The position numbers and the translations under genes were made by a program. Of a stretch of DNA of 64,000 nt, positions 1 to 10,950 are shown in pieces; positions within the stretch are counted from its first letter, which is position 1; each line of letters opens with the position of its first letter. This stretch comes from Beta vulgaris subsp. vulgaris (Eukaryota > Streptophyta > Magnoliopsida > Caryophyllales > Amaranthaceae): the NCBI RefSeq assembly GCF_026745355.1, contig NC_079209.1, forward strand, positions 6,453,507 to 6,517,506. Direction: 5' to 3'. The notes beneath the pieces were generated by a model that did not search any database, was not told the origin of the DNA, and worked only from the letters and a program-made list of their open reading frames with translations.

Positions 1-556
1 TGGACTTCTCATTTGACTTAGCTCCTTCCTAGATGCTTCTCATGCTTAAGCTTGTCCAATAATACTCCAATTGTGTTCTCAATACCTGAAAACTATCAAA
101 AACACCGAAAACACACACAGAGTAATATCTTCTCAACTTAAGTAACTTTATGCAATTATGGACTAAGAATGCAACTAAATGATCCTAAAATGCAACCTAA
201 ATGCATCATGAAATGCCTATATTAACATGACTTATCAAATGTCCGGAAAGATTTACCTATGTAAGCTAGAAGTTTGGCCGCTTCATCAAGTCTTAGGCTT
301 GACTTGGAATGCTTATGAATGGATATGGACACCAAGGCTTCATAGGTGTCGGAGGTTTTAAGAACCTAGTTTATGTTTGTGTGTATTAGTAACTTCAATA
401 ATTTGTAATGGTTATATGATTCAAAGCTTTGTCTATCATTATGATCTAAATTATTGTAAAGATTACTTTTACTAAATGGAAATTCAATCGTTAGATATTT
501 CCATGATGCATGAACATGTGTGTTTGCGATTTATAGCAAGTTGAAAAACTTTTCAA
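1..556. other. AT-rich sequence without a recognisable gene
   Basis: No coding signature or intact repeat terminus is seen. The wording, with many short ATGC-rich direct repeats and no long frame, resembles decayed retrotransposon spacer, but this is an impression only. Confidence 0.3.
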
Positions 557-606
557 CATTACCCTATAAATGGGAGGAGGATTGTTGGAACATTTATAGG
601 GTAATG
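557..606. repeat. Perfect 16-bp inverted repeat (hairpin)
   Basis: CATTACCCTATAAATG at 557-572 is the exact reverse complement of 591-606, with an 18-base loop that contains TGTTGG. It sits at the apparent left edge of the LTR-like remnant that follows. It could be an edge palindrome of that LTR or a junction product. Confidence 0.7.
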
Positions 607-719
607 GGTTTGAAACTCATAAGGGTATGTACTAGAAGAGGAGGAGGTCTAGTATGCAAAAGGCTAGAATGTATCAAGTGGCAAAACGCATTGATAAACC
701 AAGGGAGACAGAAGACTGG

Positions 720-812
720 CCGCGAGTCGCGACAAGCGTCGCGAGTCGCGACAGGCGTCGCGGGTCGCGACCAGCGCCTCGCGGCTCGCGAGCTTTTTTG
801 CGAGTCGCGACG
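720..812. repeat. CpG-rich TCGCGA motif cluster
   Basis: Repeated GAGTCGCGAC/GCGTCGCGA units, about eight TCGCGA-like palindromes in 93 bases, stand out from the AT-rich surroundings. They lie upstream of the TATA-like box of the LTR-like remnant, where enhancer repeats are often found in LTRs. That role is inferred. Confidence 0.7.
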
Positions 813-931
813 TGTCTTCTGCCTTGGAATGCGAAAAGTTGCCTCGACGGTTTTATATCCGTTGTGATGCTTTGTTGATCATTTTAATGAGTTTAAGGTC
901 CTTTAATCAGTAGATTAAAGACCTTTGATGA

Positions 932-1015
932 GTGATTAAGATGGGGGTTATGTGATTAACCTCTCTAGTCAATGTGATTAAGTTGGGGGTTATGTGATTA
1001 ACCTCCCTAGTCAAT
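932..1015. repeat. Two tandem 42-bp repeats
   Basis: GTGATTAAG-TGGGGGTTATG... is present twice head to tail (932-973 and 974-1015) with about two differences. It lies between the CpG cluster and the TATA-like box of the LTR-like remnant. Confidence 0.75.
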
Positions 1016-1303
1016 GAAAGGTTTATTCTTCCTATATAAACCTTGGGATTCCTATGAGTGAAGGGTTGGAAGAAAATCTGATTTTCTATACTCTCAAATA
1101 CTTCTTGCTTTGCTTAAGAGAAACCTTGCAATCTTCTCTTGAGTGTTCTTCACAAACACAAAAACACAAGTTCTTGTTGATTCACTTAGAAGATCATCTA
1201 AGTGGATTGTTTCTCTCCATTGTATCTCATTAGTTATTTCGTGGTAACCCGGTGATCTTAGAGGGGCGAAATTAAACTAATAGGAAAGCGTAGTTTCCGT
1301 GCC

Positions 1304-1704
1304 TTGGAGTGGATATCCGGTTCTCTCATTGATCACACATCTAACAGTTCAAAATCCAAGTTTCAGAAGCAGGTGATCTTGGCCGGTGTAACAGTTGTTG
1401 TTTATCATGTATGGAGATGCAGAAATGATTATTATTGGATTCATAGTGTGGCTACTATTAGTAGTAGTATTACAAGAATTAAAAGTGAAACTAGCCTTAG
1501 AATCAATGTTGTAATGTCCCAGAAAATTGCTAGTCGACATTAGTAGTGGTTTATGCATTTGTAATGTGATATGATGTATGTATAGTTGTTTGTGTTCGTT
1601 CTCTTCTCCAAAAAGTCAAACCTAGTTGGTTTGTTTGGTTTAGAGTTTGGATAGGATGTATGGTGTTTGCCTGAACGAAATCTTACTTATTTAACAAAAA
1701 AAAA
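1304..1704 (+). pseudogene. LINE (L1-type) 3' end: C-terminus of ORF2 and poly(A) tail
   Basis: The frame 1304-1543 encodes 79 residues including VVVYHVWRCRNDYYW. This resembles the W-x2-RN motif near the C-terminus of plant L1 ORF2 proteins, after the RT and zinc-knuckle regions. It is followed by about 150 bases of T/G-rich 3' UTR and an A tract at 1694-1704, as expected for a 5'-truncated LINE. The 3' UTR wording (GTTTGTTTGGTTTAG) also occurs near the end of the LINE derivative at 11694-13340. The endonuclease and polymerase parts are absent. Confidence 0.6.
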
Positions 1705-1764
1705 CTAGTAATATATGGAGATATGATAATATTATTGTTGATATATGTCTTGAATTATCTAGCT

Positions 1765-2090
1765 CTAGGAGTAATAAAACACGAGGGGTCTCACTACCCG
1801 ATCAGCGGGTCGTGGTCCAAGGGGAAAAGCCCTCGATGGGGAGTGGGGGGAAAGCCCTGGAGGGGGAGTGGAGGGAAATGCCTATCATTGGATTTAGATT
1901 AATTAGAAGGGTACTATATAAACCCTATAATTAATCTTTGCCTCCATGATTTTGCTGTAATATGTATTCCTCCTAAAGGTAATAAAAACGTTTCTTTTGT
2001 GCCTATGAATGTACCTAACACATTGTTATTGAACGATGTTAATTCTTGGGTCGGTTGTTTTTAATTTTCCGTTTTTTATTACTTCTGTAA
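1765..2090 (+). mobile_element. Possible LTR fragment with TATA-like signal
   Basis: A block with repeated GGGGAAA-GCCCT-GG units (about 1817-1880) is followed by CTATATAAACCC near 1914 and a possible polyadenylation region (GTAATAAAAACG near 1979). The order suggests a decayed LTR. No ends or TSD could be fixed. Confidence 0.3.
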
Positions 2091-2159
2091 TAACAATTAT
2101 AAACAAATTTAAAAAGTTGGCATAAATGTACAACATAGAAAATATTGAACCTTATAAAA

Positions 2160-2505
2160 AAAAAAGACATAGAACATACAATTGGCCTTGTAAGAGACCA
2201 TCTACTTTAAATTTAAAAATAGGTGCGGCCCAAGCCCAATATTAAGAAGAGAACGGACCATCTTTCGGAATATACTAACTACTTTAATCTATTTAGTGAC
2301 CATTTTAAATTATATAGTGATCAGTTTATTCTATTCAACAATAACATTTTTAATTCATTTAGTGACTAATTTAATCCATTTATTGACTAGTTTAATCCAT
2401 TTCGTAAGAGTGTCAGACTATATTTTAAAATTATTTGTTGTAATTCGACATTCAAAGGGAAACAAAGGAACGAGAAGAGAATGGACGACTAGGATGGTGT
2501 AAGAT
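2160..2505. repeat. Dispersed repeat R1, copy 1
   Basis: This stretch matches 35625-35905 along its length in the same orientation. Shared landmarks, in order, are CTTGTAAGAGA, AATATTAAGAAGAGAA, TTTAATCTATTTAGTGA, a run of TTTAATCCATT units, TTCAAAGGGAAA and GGACGACTAGG. It is diverged and non-coding. No terminal repeats were found, so the class is unknown. Confidence 0.7.
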
Positions 2506-2704
2506 ACCTAGAAATAGCGGGTTAGAGAGAAATGAAACGGGCTTGTTACGAGAATGTAGCCTTGAGTTGTCTAATTTTATATTAAAATTAGGCCGTCTAT
2601 TATAATAATTTGTGTAGAAAATATTGAAGATCTTCATTTATCCAAAACATAAGTGTTATATATAGCAAAAAAAGGCTAAATACAGCAAAACAAAATAAAA
2701 GACT

Positions 2705-2860
2705 AAGTTACGCCTCATAGAAGGGTCATGGTCATACTAAACATGATAGGGGGTCATCCATAACAAATGACCCCCCTATCGAGGGGTCATCTATGATAAA
2801 TAACCCCCTCGTAGGAGAACCATGTAGGACAAATGACCCCCTAATTAGGAAAAGAAAAAA
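2705..2860. repeat. Palindromic GGGGTCAT/ATGACCCC cluster
   Basis: Alternating GGGGTCAT and ATGACCCC (or close variants) occur at least six times in about 150 bases and can form several alternative stem-loops. No ORF spans it. It may be the subterminal part of a transposon, but no TIR or TSD was found. Confidence 0.55.
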
Positions 2861-3849
2861 AATGATCTCATGCTATACTTTGAATAGACAATAAATTTGA
2901 AATTACACAATTCAGTACTCACCGAACTGCTGTTATTATTTTTATTGTAATTCGGAAAAAAAAAATGATCGCTAACATTGTAATGCGCTATGATCTGTTG
3001 GTAATCTTATGTACAACTGTTATACTATATTGGATAATTAGATACAGCAAATAAATAAGAAATTATAAAAGCATTTTGTGTTTCTTTTAACTATAAAAAA
3101 AGATAAAATTAACCAAGGTTAAATTCTATAAAAGATTAAATGATGTATTTAGCTTTATCTTTGTGCTGTATTTAGCATACCCATAACGGAAATTTAAGAC
3201 ACGACTACGGAAGACATATTCTACCAAATTCGAAAAGGAAAAAAAAAGAGAAAAAAAAAGAAAAGGAAATACATTTATGCACATGAAAATACAACTGTGT
3301 GATCCAAGAAGCTTACTGCAAAGGCTCAACAGCTACGACACTCACATCACCTAATTATGGTATATGATTACAAATTTGATGATAACATGAATCTTCATGC
3401 TCACCAAAACCTTTCTTTTCGAGTGAATTATTAGGTAAGCTAGGCTTATCAAAATATTTTAGTCACATGGAGATTCAACCTAATCAATAATCAAGAATGA
3501 GTTAGTGATAAATTCAGATAATCCCAACCTAATCTTTATCATCTATGAATGGGTAAAGCATTATTTCTCTTTCAAATGTAAAAATAATCCCAAGTTTTAG
3601 ATATCATTCAAATAGCTAGGTTACCAACTAAAACTATTACTTCATTTATTTCCCTATTCCACTTTGACTTTGCATTAGTTACATATTTGAGAATTTTTTT
3701 ATTTAAATTTATATATAACAACAAATGTTATCATTTAAATTTTTTTAAGATTTATATCTTTGTGTACAAAAAATGTTTAAGTTTCTTTTTTTTTGATAGA
3801 AAATTATTAGAAATACTGAGGGTTAAAGTTATTACATTATATATATAAT
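2861..3849. other. AT-rich intergenic sequence
   Basis: No gene, RNA or element terminus is recognised. It has homopolymer A/T tracts and a short (AT)n run at about 3838-3848 abutting the following inverted-repeat element. Confidence 0.4.
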
Positions 3850-4068
3850 GTGAGAACACCCTCTTAGGGTGAGAACACCCTCTTAGGGTGAGAACACCAA
3901 CTAATGACTTATGTGAGAACAAATTTGAACCATTAGATGCTTAAATCTAAAGGTTGATATTTTTCTAAAAACAAAAACAAAAAAAAATCTCCTTCACCCA
4001 TCTCATATCACGATATTTTCATTTCAACCCGCATTTCTCTCTTCTCCTCCTCATTATCACTCCTCTCA

Positions 4069-4290
4069 CCATCAATGATGGAATCAACACCACCAACATC
4101 CAGCGACCAGTACTACCACCGCGATTCTCTATCCTCTCACCATCAATGGTGGAATCTACACCATCAACATCCGGCCGGCGAGACTAACACTACCACCGTG
4201 ATTCTCTAGTACTCTCACCATCAGTGGTGGAATCAATACCTCCAACATCCGATGACTAGCACTACCACCACGATTCTCTCTTCTCCTCCT
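4069..4290. repeat. Three imperfect tandem repeats of about 70-78 bp
   Basis: The phrase CACCATCAATG(A/G)TGGAATC, then CACCA-CAACATCC, then a CTACCACC-CGATTCTCT phrase, recurs starting near 4069, 4139 and 4217. It is C-rich against AT-rich flanks and lies within the 3850-5446 element. Confidence 0.65.
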
Positions 4291-4786
4291 TCGTCCAATA
4301 AGCGATTCAAATTTTCTCTCTCATTCTCTCTCCTCCTTCCAAAATCATTACCGAAAACAGGTGATTTCGCTTATTACTCTTCCGGACACATCATTGGAAT
4401 CGACGATTTATCTTCTCCTTTTTTGCACGGTGCTCATCGACTTGTTTTTGCTTCGATTTTGCCGGACTTAGGAGATATTGTCATCAATTTGGCTAGCGTC
4501 GTCGACTTGTGTGCTCTCTCGTCTCCAAGTTAAGTTATTATATATGATGTGAAAATAGTATATATGTTTTTCAAAGCTTTAGTTCAATTTTGTTGTTTGA
4601 TTTAATGGAGTTTTCTTCAAAAACTTTTGATTTTGGTATTGATTGAAATATATTAGAATTGATTATAGTTTGGTATGGAATTCTACTGGTATTGATTGAA
4701 ATTTTGGTATTCCACATTATCATCGTTTCGATTATAATCACATTATCACCATGAACAATGTATGCAAAATGTATATCATGTTGTAA

Positions 4787-5330
4787 TTTAATGTATATCA
4801 TGTTCTAAATCAGTATATATCATGTTCTAAAATATAGAGCAACATGTTCTAAAACGATGCACATCATGTTCTAAAATGGATACATTATGTTCTAAAATAA
4901 TGTATATCATGTTCTAAAACGATGTACATCATGTTCTAAAACAATGTACATCATGTTCAGACCTACATCTATTCTCTCATGATATGTGTTCTCATTTGAA
5001 ATATTTCAGAACATAATTAAAATAATTTGAAACATGCTTGAAAATATTTCAGAACATGTTTGAAAAGTTTTATAATACATATGAAATATTTCAAAACATA
5101 ATTAAAATAATATGAAACATGTTTGAAATAATTCAGAACACACTTGAAATATTTCAGAACATCATTGAAATAATTCAAAACATGTTTGAAAAAATTTAGA
5201 ACACACTTGAAATTTTTTATGAACATAATTAAAATAATTTGGACGATGTTTGAATAATTTAGAACATGTTTGAAAAAACTCAAAATATTCTTTAACTATT
5301 TTAGAACATAAGCTTGATATTTCAGAACAG
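4787..5330. repeat. Degenerate tandem arrays: ATCATGTTCTAAAA units then GAAATATTTCAGAACAT units
   Basis: About 4787-4960 repeats a roughly 20-30 base unit around ATCATGTTCTAAAA. About 4995-5330 repeats a roughly 36-base unit around TTTGAAATATTTCAGAACA. TGTTCT in the first half and AGAACA in the second are reverse complements, so the two arrays form one long, imperfect inverted structure. Confidence 0.6.
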
Positions 5331-5672
5331 GTATATATGTATATATATTGATTATATTCTCATGTTCTAAAAATAATATGTTTGTGTTCTAAATTCTAAA
5401 GTGTTCTCATATAAGTATGTGTTCTCACATAAGAGGGTATTTTCACTAGATCCCAACACTATTTTTCACCATTAGTATGTCAATTTCTTTTCCAAACCAC
5501 TTTCAGATTCTCCAATATAGAGCAAGTGTGTAAGTTTTCACATCTCATATGGCACACGTACAACCAAACCAAATCTTTAACAATAGTAAAAATTAGAATG
5601 TTTTTCATGTTAACAATTTCCAAATAATACCCCCAATTTGGGGTTGAGAGACGGTTGCATCAATATGTTATA

Positions 5673-5881
5673 CTTCCTCCGTTTCTTTTTACTCGCTATA
5701 CTTTCCATTATGAGAAGTTTCACATTACTTGCTACACTTCTTTTTTGGGCAATAAACTCTATCTATCTCTCTCCTCCCACATGGGTCCCTTTTCTTTTTA
5801 CTCTCTACCTCTCTCTTCTCCAAAAATTGCCTAGGAGTCCGTGAAATGAGAAGTGTAGCGAGTAAAAAGAAACGGAGGAAG
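5673..5881. mobile_element. Stowaway-type MITE (Tc1/mariner), 209 bp
   Basis: The TIRs begin CTTCCTCCGTTTCTTTTTAC and end in the inverse GTAAAAAGAAACGGAGGAAG, flanked by TA on both sides (5671-5672 and 5882-5883). The length and the TCCGTTTC motif are typical of Stowaway. There is no coding capacity. Confidence 0.9.
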
Positions 5882-6789
5882 TATGTAATGTAATCATTGT
5901 ATAAGAAATCTAGTACAATTATTTGAATCATAGCTCTTCTTGGCTCCCATGCAACTGGCCATGGTTTGAATCCCCTCCCCACGCATTTTCAACCACAGAA
6001 ATGTCTTAGGTAGGATATATGGAGTTCGTTTCTTGAGATTAATGTTTCTTATGTAGTTACAAGTATAAAATTACAAATTTTCAAATAATTTTGGTTGTAA
6101 AACGCCACAAAAGAGGTTGTAAAAGTGAGAAACTAGAAGAAAATATTATTATCTGACTTTTGGTGCAAACAGAAATTATAATGTTTTATTAAGAATAATA
6201 AGTTACACAAATAGCTAATTAAGATTTGAGGGTGGTTGATGGATGCAAGTAAAACTTGTTTTCAAGAGTGGACGTTCACAAGTTGTGTACTTGAAGCTAA
6301 AATTATAACATAAGTATAGCTTATCACATCACCAGTTTGCAATATGATAGATCTAGACATGTAAACAGTACATAACTACATGCATGATGCATGATCCCTT
6401 ACTCGTAGCTGACTAATAGATTCTTCAGTCTCTAAATCATGAAGTGAGAACTAAAATTAATTTCTAGCAAATACAGCTAAGTTTAATTACTTACTCTAAA
6501 CATATCATAACTTCATAAGTGAGCCCCCAATTTAATTTCTAGACAAGTGACATAAAACCTTATTGCATTACCATTATTGAGAAGTCACAAATGTACTATT
6601 TTTCACCATTAGTATGTCAATTTTTTTATATTAAAATTGTAATAATCTAACATTTTATAATCGTAATATGCCACCTTAATTTCAATAATAATAATAATAT
6701 ATTAACGATTTACCCTCTATTCAAAATAAAGAAACTAATAAGATATATGTTGATCTTTTCCCTTTGCCTACGAGTAAGCGAATATTTTT

Positions 6790-7026
6790 TTTAGGAAAGA
6801 TAATTGGTTCGAAAACCAACTCATACTAGCCTACTAGCATACAGGCACACCAATTCAAATGCTCTGGGTACAAGGCTAAACGCCCCAGAAAACAACATGA
6901 CTAAAGGCCGATTGGTACCACAAGTGAATTCCCAAATAATATATTGTTGAGATGATGATTCGAACCCTGAACAATTCATTAGAATTCAAGATGGTACTCC
7001 ACTTAGCTATTACCTCTTTCTCCAGA
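6790..7026 (-). mobile_element. tRNA-derived SINE
   Basis: On the minus strand, AATAGCTAAGTGGAGTACC fits a pol III A box and, about 45 bases on, GGGTTCGAATC fits the B box. The 3' part (plus-strand wording AGGAAAGATAATTGGTT...ACTAGCCTACTAGCAT) is shared with the copies at 28782-28985 and 34799-34950. Exact ends and TSD were not fixed. Confidence 0.6.
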
Positions 7027-7494
7027 ACATATTTTTTGTGAACCATGCAAATTTGTGTTTCAATATAGTGCCAATGTTCTGTACGTTATCAAAATATGTT
7101 TTCTTTGTCCACTTCAATTCATCAATATAAATAGTCAAAAAGTGAAATATTGCAAGTAGAAAGAATAATAATGGTGATGAAATAATAAAACTTGTGCGAA
7201 ATTAAGAATGTTGTACTTCTTGACAACTGAAAAATCACATCGATATTGATTCATCAAAGTTAAGCAACGGATTCGTTACATATGTACTCCTATATAATCA
7301 AGGTTACTAACTTACCAATAAAAGTAGACCATGCATATTACTGACATAACTTTCATGGTACGTACGTAGTATATTAATCATAATTACTCATGCTAATGCT
7401 ACTACTTAGAATTACACCGACGTCCGATTCATACAAGGGGGAAAAAAAGACGTACGTGAACTAAATTAACCCTGATTATCTTAATTAATTTATC

Positions 7495-8127
7495 TCACAG
7501 ATGAAGAGTAGTATCAACATCTGAGACATGAGAATCTTCAAATTTATAAGCACTTGATACACAAGAAGAAGGCCTAGTACTCATGGTTGAACTTGCTCGT
7601 CGGAAGTGTTCAGCAGCAGCGACAGCGGCGGTGGCGGCAACAACCGTAGCATTTTTGTAGGACGGCGACGTCGCCGGAGGCCAAAGAGTGAGAGATATGT
7701 CATTACTATTATTATTATTATTATTATTATTATGATAATTATTGTGATTATTATGATGAGATAATATTGATGATGATGATGGTGATGTTGATGATGATGA
7801 ATTACAAGAAGACTTACGGTTGTAGTTGCTATAATAATAATTGGGTGGAAGAAAAATCTGAATCTCATCATCATCATTATCATCATCATTATCATTATCA
7901 TGACTATGATCATTATAATTATCATCATTATTTGTAGTATTATGAGAAGTTGCAGGCTCGTAATTATATGAATCAGTAGGAGTTTTTTTGTAATCAGAAA
8001 ATATTGTAAGAAGCTCTTTTTTCTCTCTCATTTCCTTCACTCTTTGAAGTTGCTTGAATCTCTCTTGTAGGAGAACTATGGAGGATTGAACTACACCATG
8101 TTCTGCTTGATGCTGTGTACTCAACAT
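7495..8127 (-). CDS. Small plant protein of unknown function (about 210 aa)
   Basis: The frame is open from 8247 to 7495 (250 codons). I favour the internal ATG at 8127, residue 41 of the long frame, because a TATA box at 8260-8267 lies only 13 bases before the first ATG and the transcript should start downstream of that ATG. Near the N-terminus is a basic/hydrophobic stretch, IVLLQERFKQLQRVKEMREK, likely an amphipathic helix. The middle is low-complexity (Asn-, Asp-, His- and Ser-rich, encoded by TTA and GAT microsatellites). The C-terminal part has SLTLWPP, an alanine run and the ending DVDTTLHL. SLTLW and TLHL recall EAR-like repression motifs, but this is suggestive only. No intron is evident and no catalytic domain is recognised. 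The ordered termini around a repetitive core suggest a real, expressed gene. Confidence 0.6.
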   Translation of the reverse strand: MLSTQHQAEHGVVQSSIVLLQERFKQLQRVKEMREKKELLTIFSDYKKTPTDSYNYEPATSHNTTNNDDNYNDHSHDNDNDDDNDDDEIQIFLPPNYYYSNYNRKSSCNSSSSTSPSSSSILSHHNNHNNYHNNNNNNNNSNDISLTLWPPATSPSYKNATVVAATAAVAAAEHFRRASSTMSTRPSSCVSSAYKFEDSHVSDVDTTLHL

Positions 8128-8259
8128 TTTGTTGTTTTGTTGGAATGTGTTTTTGAGGAGTAATGTATCTTGAAAGTTGCAATTAAAGCTAAAAGTTGAA
8201 ATAATGGGGATTGAGAGAGAAGTGTGCAAGTATTTCTGAGAGGTCATAAAGAGAAGGGG

Positions 8260-8267
8260 TATATATA
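8260..8267 (-). promoter_or_regulatory. TATA box of the small minus-strand gene
   Basis: TATATATA reads toward the 7495-8127 gene. A start site 25-35 bases downstream would be at about 8225-8235, giving a roughly 100-base CT- and A-rich leader before the ATG at 8127. Confidence 0.55.
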
Positions 8268-10140
8268 GGGATAACCTAGCTAGCTAAGCATGCAGTGACA
8301 AGTTATTTTGGGATGTAAACTTTTGTATTTATAAAAAAAGCAATATTCCCACAGTTTAGTTTGTTATAAATTGTTTCACTTTAATTTCTATTTTACATCC
8401 ACCAAGTTATAACTTTCGCCATTAATAATTAATATTATTAACTCTACATTAGTAAATAATAGTAAGCATATAAATTCTTGTATCAAACGGTCAATTAATT
8501 AAACTACTATTATTCAAACAAAAATAATTAATGTTACAAAAATTTGATAAGAAACTAAAGTTAGTTTATGAAAAAGTTATAGAGCAAATACCTTAAAAGT
8601 GAAAATTTTAAGTTGTACAAAATTACTTAAAGCTAAGTAAAATACGTAAAATATAATTAGTTTTATTGAGTAAGACGGTATAACAAAAAAAAAATATAAT
8701 TAGTTCTATTAAGTAAGACGGTATAATAGGAGACCAGCTAATAATGATATGTGTGCCTTTTGTGCTCTCCAAATATATAAAAATATATCTTTAGGTTCTC
8801 AAAAATCATTCTGAAAATTGATTGATTTGGTCTTTTATGAAAAGAAGAGATGAGAAAGGAGGGAGAATCGGGGGATAAGTAAGAAAAGTCCAAGAGGAAA
8901 AAGGATGGGAAAAAGGAGGGTGGCCAAATATTTAGGAGTAACTTTGGTCTTCACAAAAGATACAAAGAGAGATTATAATAAGTAGTACTTGTAAAGTAGA
9001 AAGTGGCCAAATACAAGAAGCCAAAAGAATGTTAGAAACTAGCACTTTGGACGGGTATGTTTGGAAGAATAATAGGTTATATGAATGAAGCCTTTCAACT
9101 TGCATCCAAAAACTTGCCCACTTTTTTTCTTTTAAATAATTATTATTCTCACAATTTAGCCTCCTTTTTCTCCCCTTCAGTAAAAAAAAGAAGAGGTGAA
9201 TGTGCCCCTTTTTTCTTGAGGGGAAACTTTTTTCCTGTGATGTTTCCCCTTCATCATTCTTGTTGAGGATTTTAGAAGAGGAATAAACATGATATTCATT
9301 TTATATCTTGGTGTTATTTTACAGTCTCTCCTTATATCATGTCTTCGCATGTACTCCGGTAGCATTCAAGTAATGCCTCTTAATTTCACCAGTTTCGTCT
9401 TCTGCTTTGTAAATAACTTCCGTACAAAATAGGATTCTCTGATATCATATGATCAATACGAATAGGAGAATATATATGTGAGGTTTTAAAATTAGAAAGG
9501 TCTTTATTAAGAACGTTTAGTTTTAGTTCATATATGTTTTGTTACGCATAATTATTACTGGTATGACTATTTTATCGATGCTAAGTTTATACATACTTTA
9601 CATTAGGTTATACATATTTGTTATCATTTTATACCTATTTGTCCTCAGCTTGTACATATCTTATATCTATATATGAACTAATATGAAATATGTATTAACT
9701 AAGTATTAGATTTGCATAGAAACTGACTTAAATATGTATAAACTAATAACAAGTACTTGTAAATAGAACTTACAAAAACCTACCTCAGTATATTGAGACA
9801 ATCTCAGCTAACTTATTTTATTTAACGTATTTTTGGGGGGGGGGGGGAGTGTATTGAAGAGTGCATATTCATCTTGAATCATGTTATTGGATGTCATATA
9901 TCATTCTCTAGTTAAAAATAATAGTAATACAAGAGAAATTTTTTTGGGGCCCTATTAGGGACCCTTTGGTAAGAAGAAGGACCCTATCGGATCAACACTT
10001 CTCGCAGGTTAACCAACCTAACTAAACAGGTTAACACTTGAGAATATGGGGGATAAGGAAATTCCTACTCTCAAACACAAATAGGTAGTGGGATTCGAAC
10101 TTGTGAGTTTCCCACCACCTCCACGAAGCAAGCTTGGTTA
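8268..10140. other. AT-rich intergenic sequence, possible upstream region of the minus-strand gene
   Basis: No gene is recognised. Visible items are two direct copies of an ATATAATTAGTT(T/C)TATT(G/A)AGTAAGACGGTATAA phrase (about 8650-8684 and 8692-8727), a 13-base G run (9835-9847) and a GGGCCC/GGGACCC-rich spot near 9948-9985. A B-box-like TTCGAATCCC (minus strand, about 10089-10099) hints at another decayed SINE at about 10020-10140. Confidence 0.35.
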
Positions 10141-10151
10141 ATAATACAATA

Positions 10152-10305
10152 GATTTTTTTTTAAAAACTAAGATAAAGAGAAACCTTGACAAGTTGAGGG
10201 GGAATAAAGGGGATCCCAACTTACAAGGGTGAGAATGAATCCCAGGACTACCTCCTAATTAAAGCCGAAAGAAAAGCTCTAACCACTAGATTATTCCTCA
10301 CTCTC
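10152..10305 (-). mobile_element. tRNA-derived SINE, 154 bp
   Basis: On the minus strand AATCTAGTGGTTAGAGC (A box) and GGGATTCATTC (B box) precede a CT-rich body ending in an A-rich tail. It is flanked by an 11-base TSD with one mismatch (ATAATACAATA at 10141-10151, ATAATATAATA at 10306-10316). Confidence 0.65.
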
Positions 10306-10950
10306 ATAATATAATAAAAATCGTATTAAAACCAAAGCTCATATGTACGTATGCGTATCTAGATATACCATCATGGTCTTCTCAAAAAAGAAACGAAAAA
10401 ATAGTACCATCATGGTCTAATCATATTAAGAATGGAAGACAAGAACCTAGCTAATAGATTGCCCATCTGCCTGTTGAAGTAGGAATAGCTTTTAATTTTT
10501 GTTGTTGTTGTGATTAGAATGCTAAATTTTAATCTACGTTCTCTTGATATTCAAAAGTGATCAAATAGTTATATTAGTTTGAACTTATACAATTGTAGAT
10601 ATTTATATCGGACTCATATGTGATACGACAATACATCATTATTAAAATTAATAAGCAAGTTTTGTATAAGATCACTTCACTTGCTACCCTAGAAACGTTA
10701 ATGTTTTAGCTAAAGACAATGTCGTATTTAACAATATTACACTTTTCTTCGAATGAGTTACTTTTACGTATTAAAAATGACCCTTTTAAATTAACAACTT
10801 ATCTCTTCTTACAATTATTATTCTAAGCTATGTCCTTACTCAATACCTTTAAAGTCTATGTCCTTACTCCAGTTGGAGAGGGTGGTCATATCAATACAAC
10901 TTTATCCTTATACTAATTCTTATCATTTTAATCCAAAAAAAAACTTACTA

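Larger units (their letters stand above)
583..1290 (+). mobile_element. LTR-like retrotransposon remnant (possible solo LTR)
   Basis: The segment opens with TGTTGGAACATT. It carries a CpG-rich repeat cluster (720-812), two 42-bp direct repeats (932-973 and 974-1015), a TATA-like CTATATAAA near 1032, and a CT- and A-rich leader-like tract to about 1250. This order (upstream repeats, TATA box, leader) is that of an LTR. No partner LTR, primer site or polyprotein is seen nearby, so it may be a solo LTR or a truncated copy. The right edge is uncertain because a LINE fragment abuts it. Confidence 0.4.
3850..5446. mobile_element. 1.6 kb element with 17-bp terminal inverted repeats, superfamily unassigned
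   Basis: The left end GTGAGAACACCCTCTTA (3850-3866) matches the reverse complement of the right end (5430-5446) at 15 of 17 positions, and the GTGAGAACACC motif is iterated just inside. No convincing TSD flanks it, so Mutator-like or other origin is open. The interior holds three about 70-78 bp repeats (4069-4290), a short open stretch (4252-4533, no recognised domain) and two arrays of degenerate repeats (4787-5330). No transposase is seen, so it would be non-autonomous. Confidence 0.5.

Noticed and set aside
5017..5283. Minus-strand ORF with repeated FKHVLNYF units
   Set aside because: It is the translation of the degenerate GAAATATTTCAGAACAT array.
7581..7928. Minus-strand Ile/Met-rich ORF
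   Set aside because: It is the out-of-frame reading of the GAT/TTA microsatellite core of the gene at 7495-8127.
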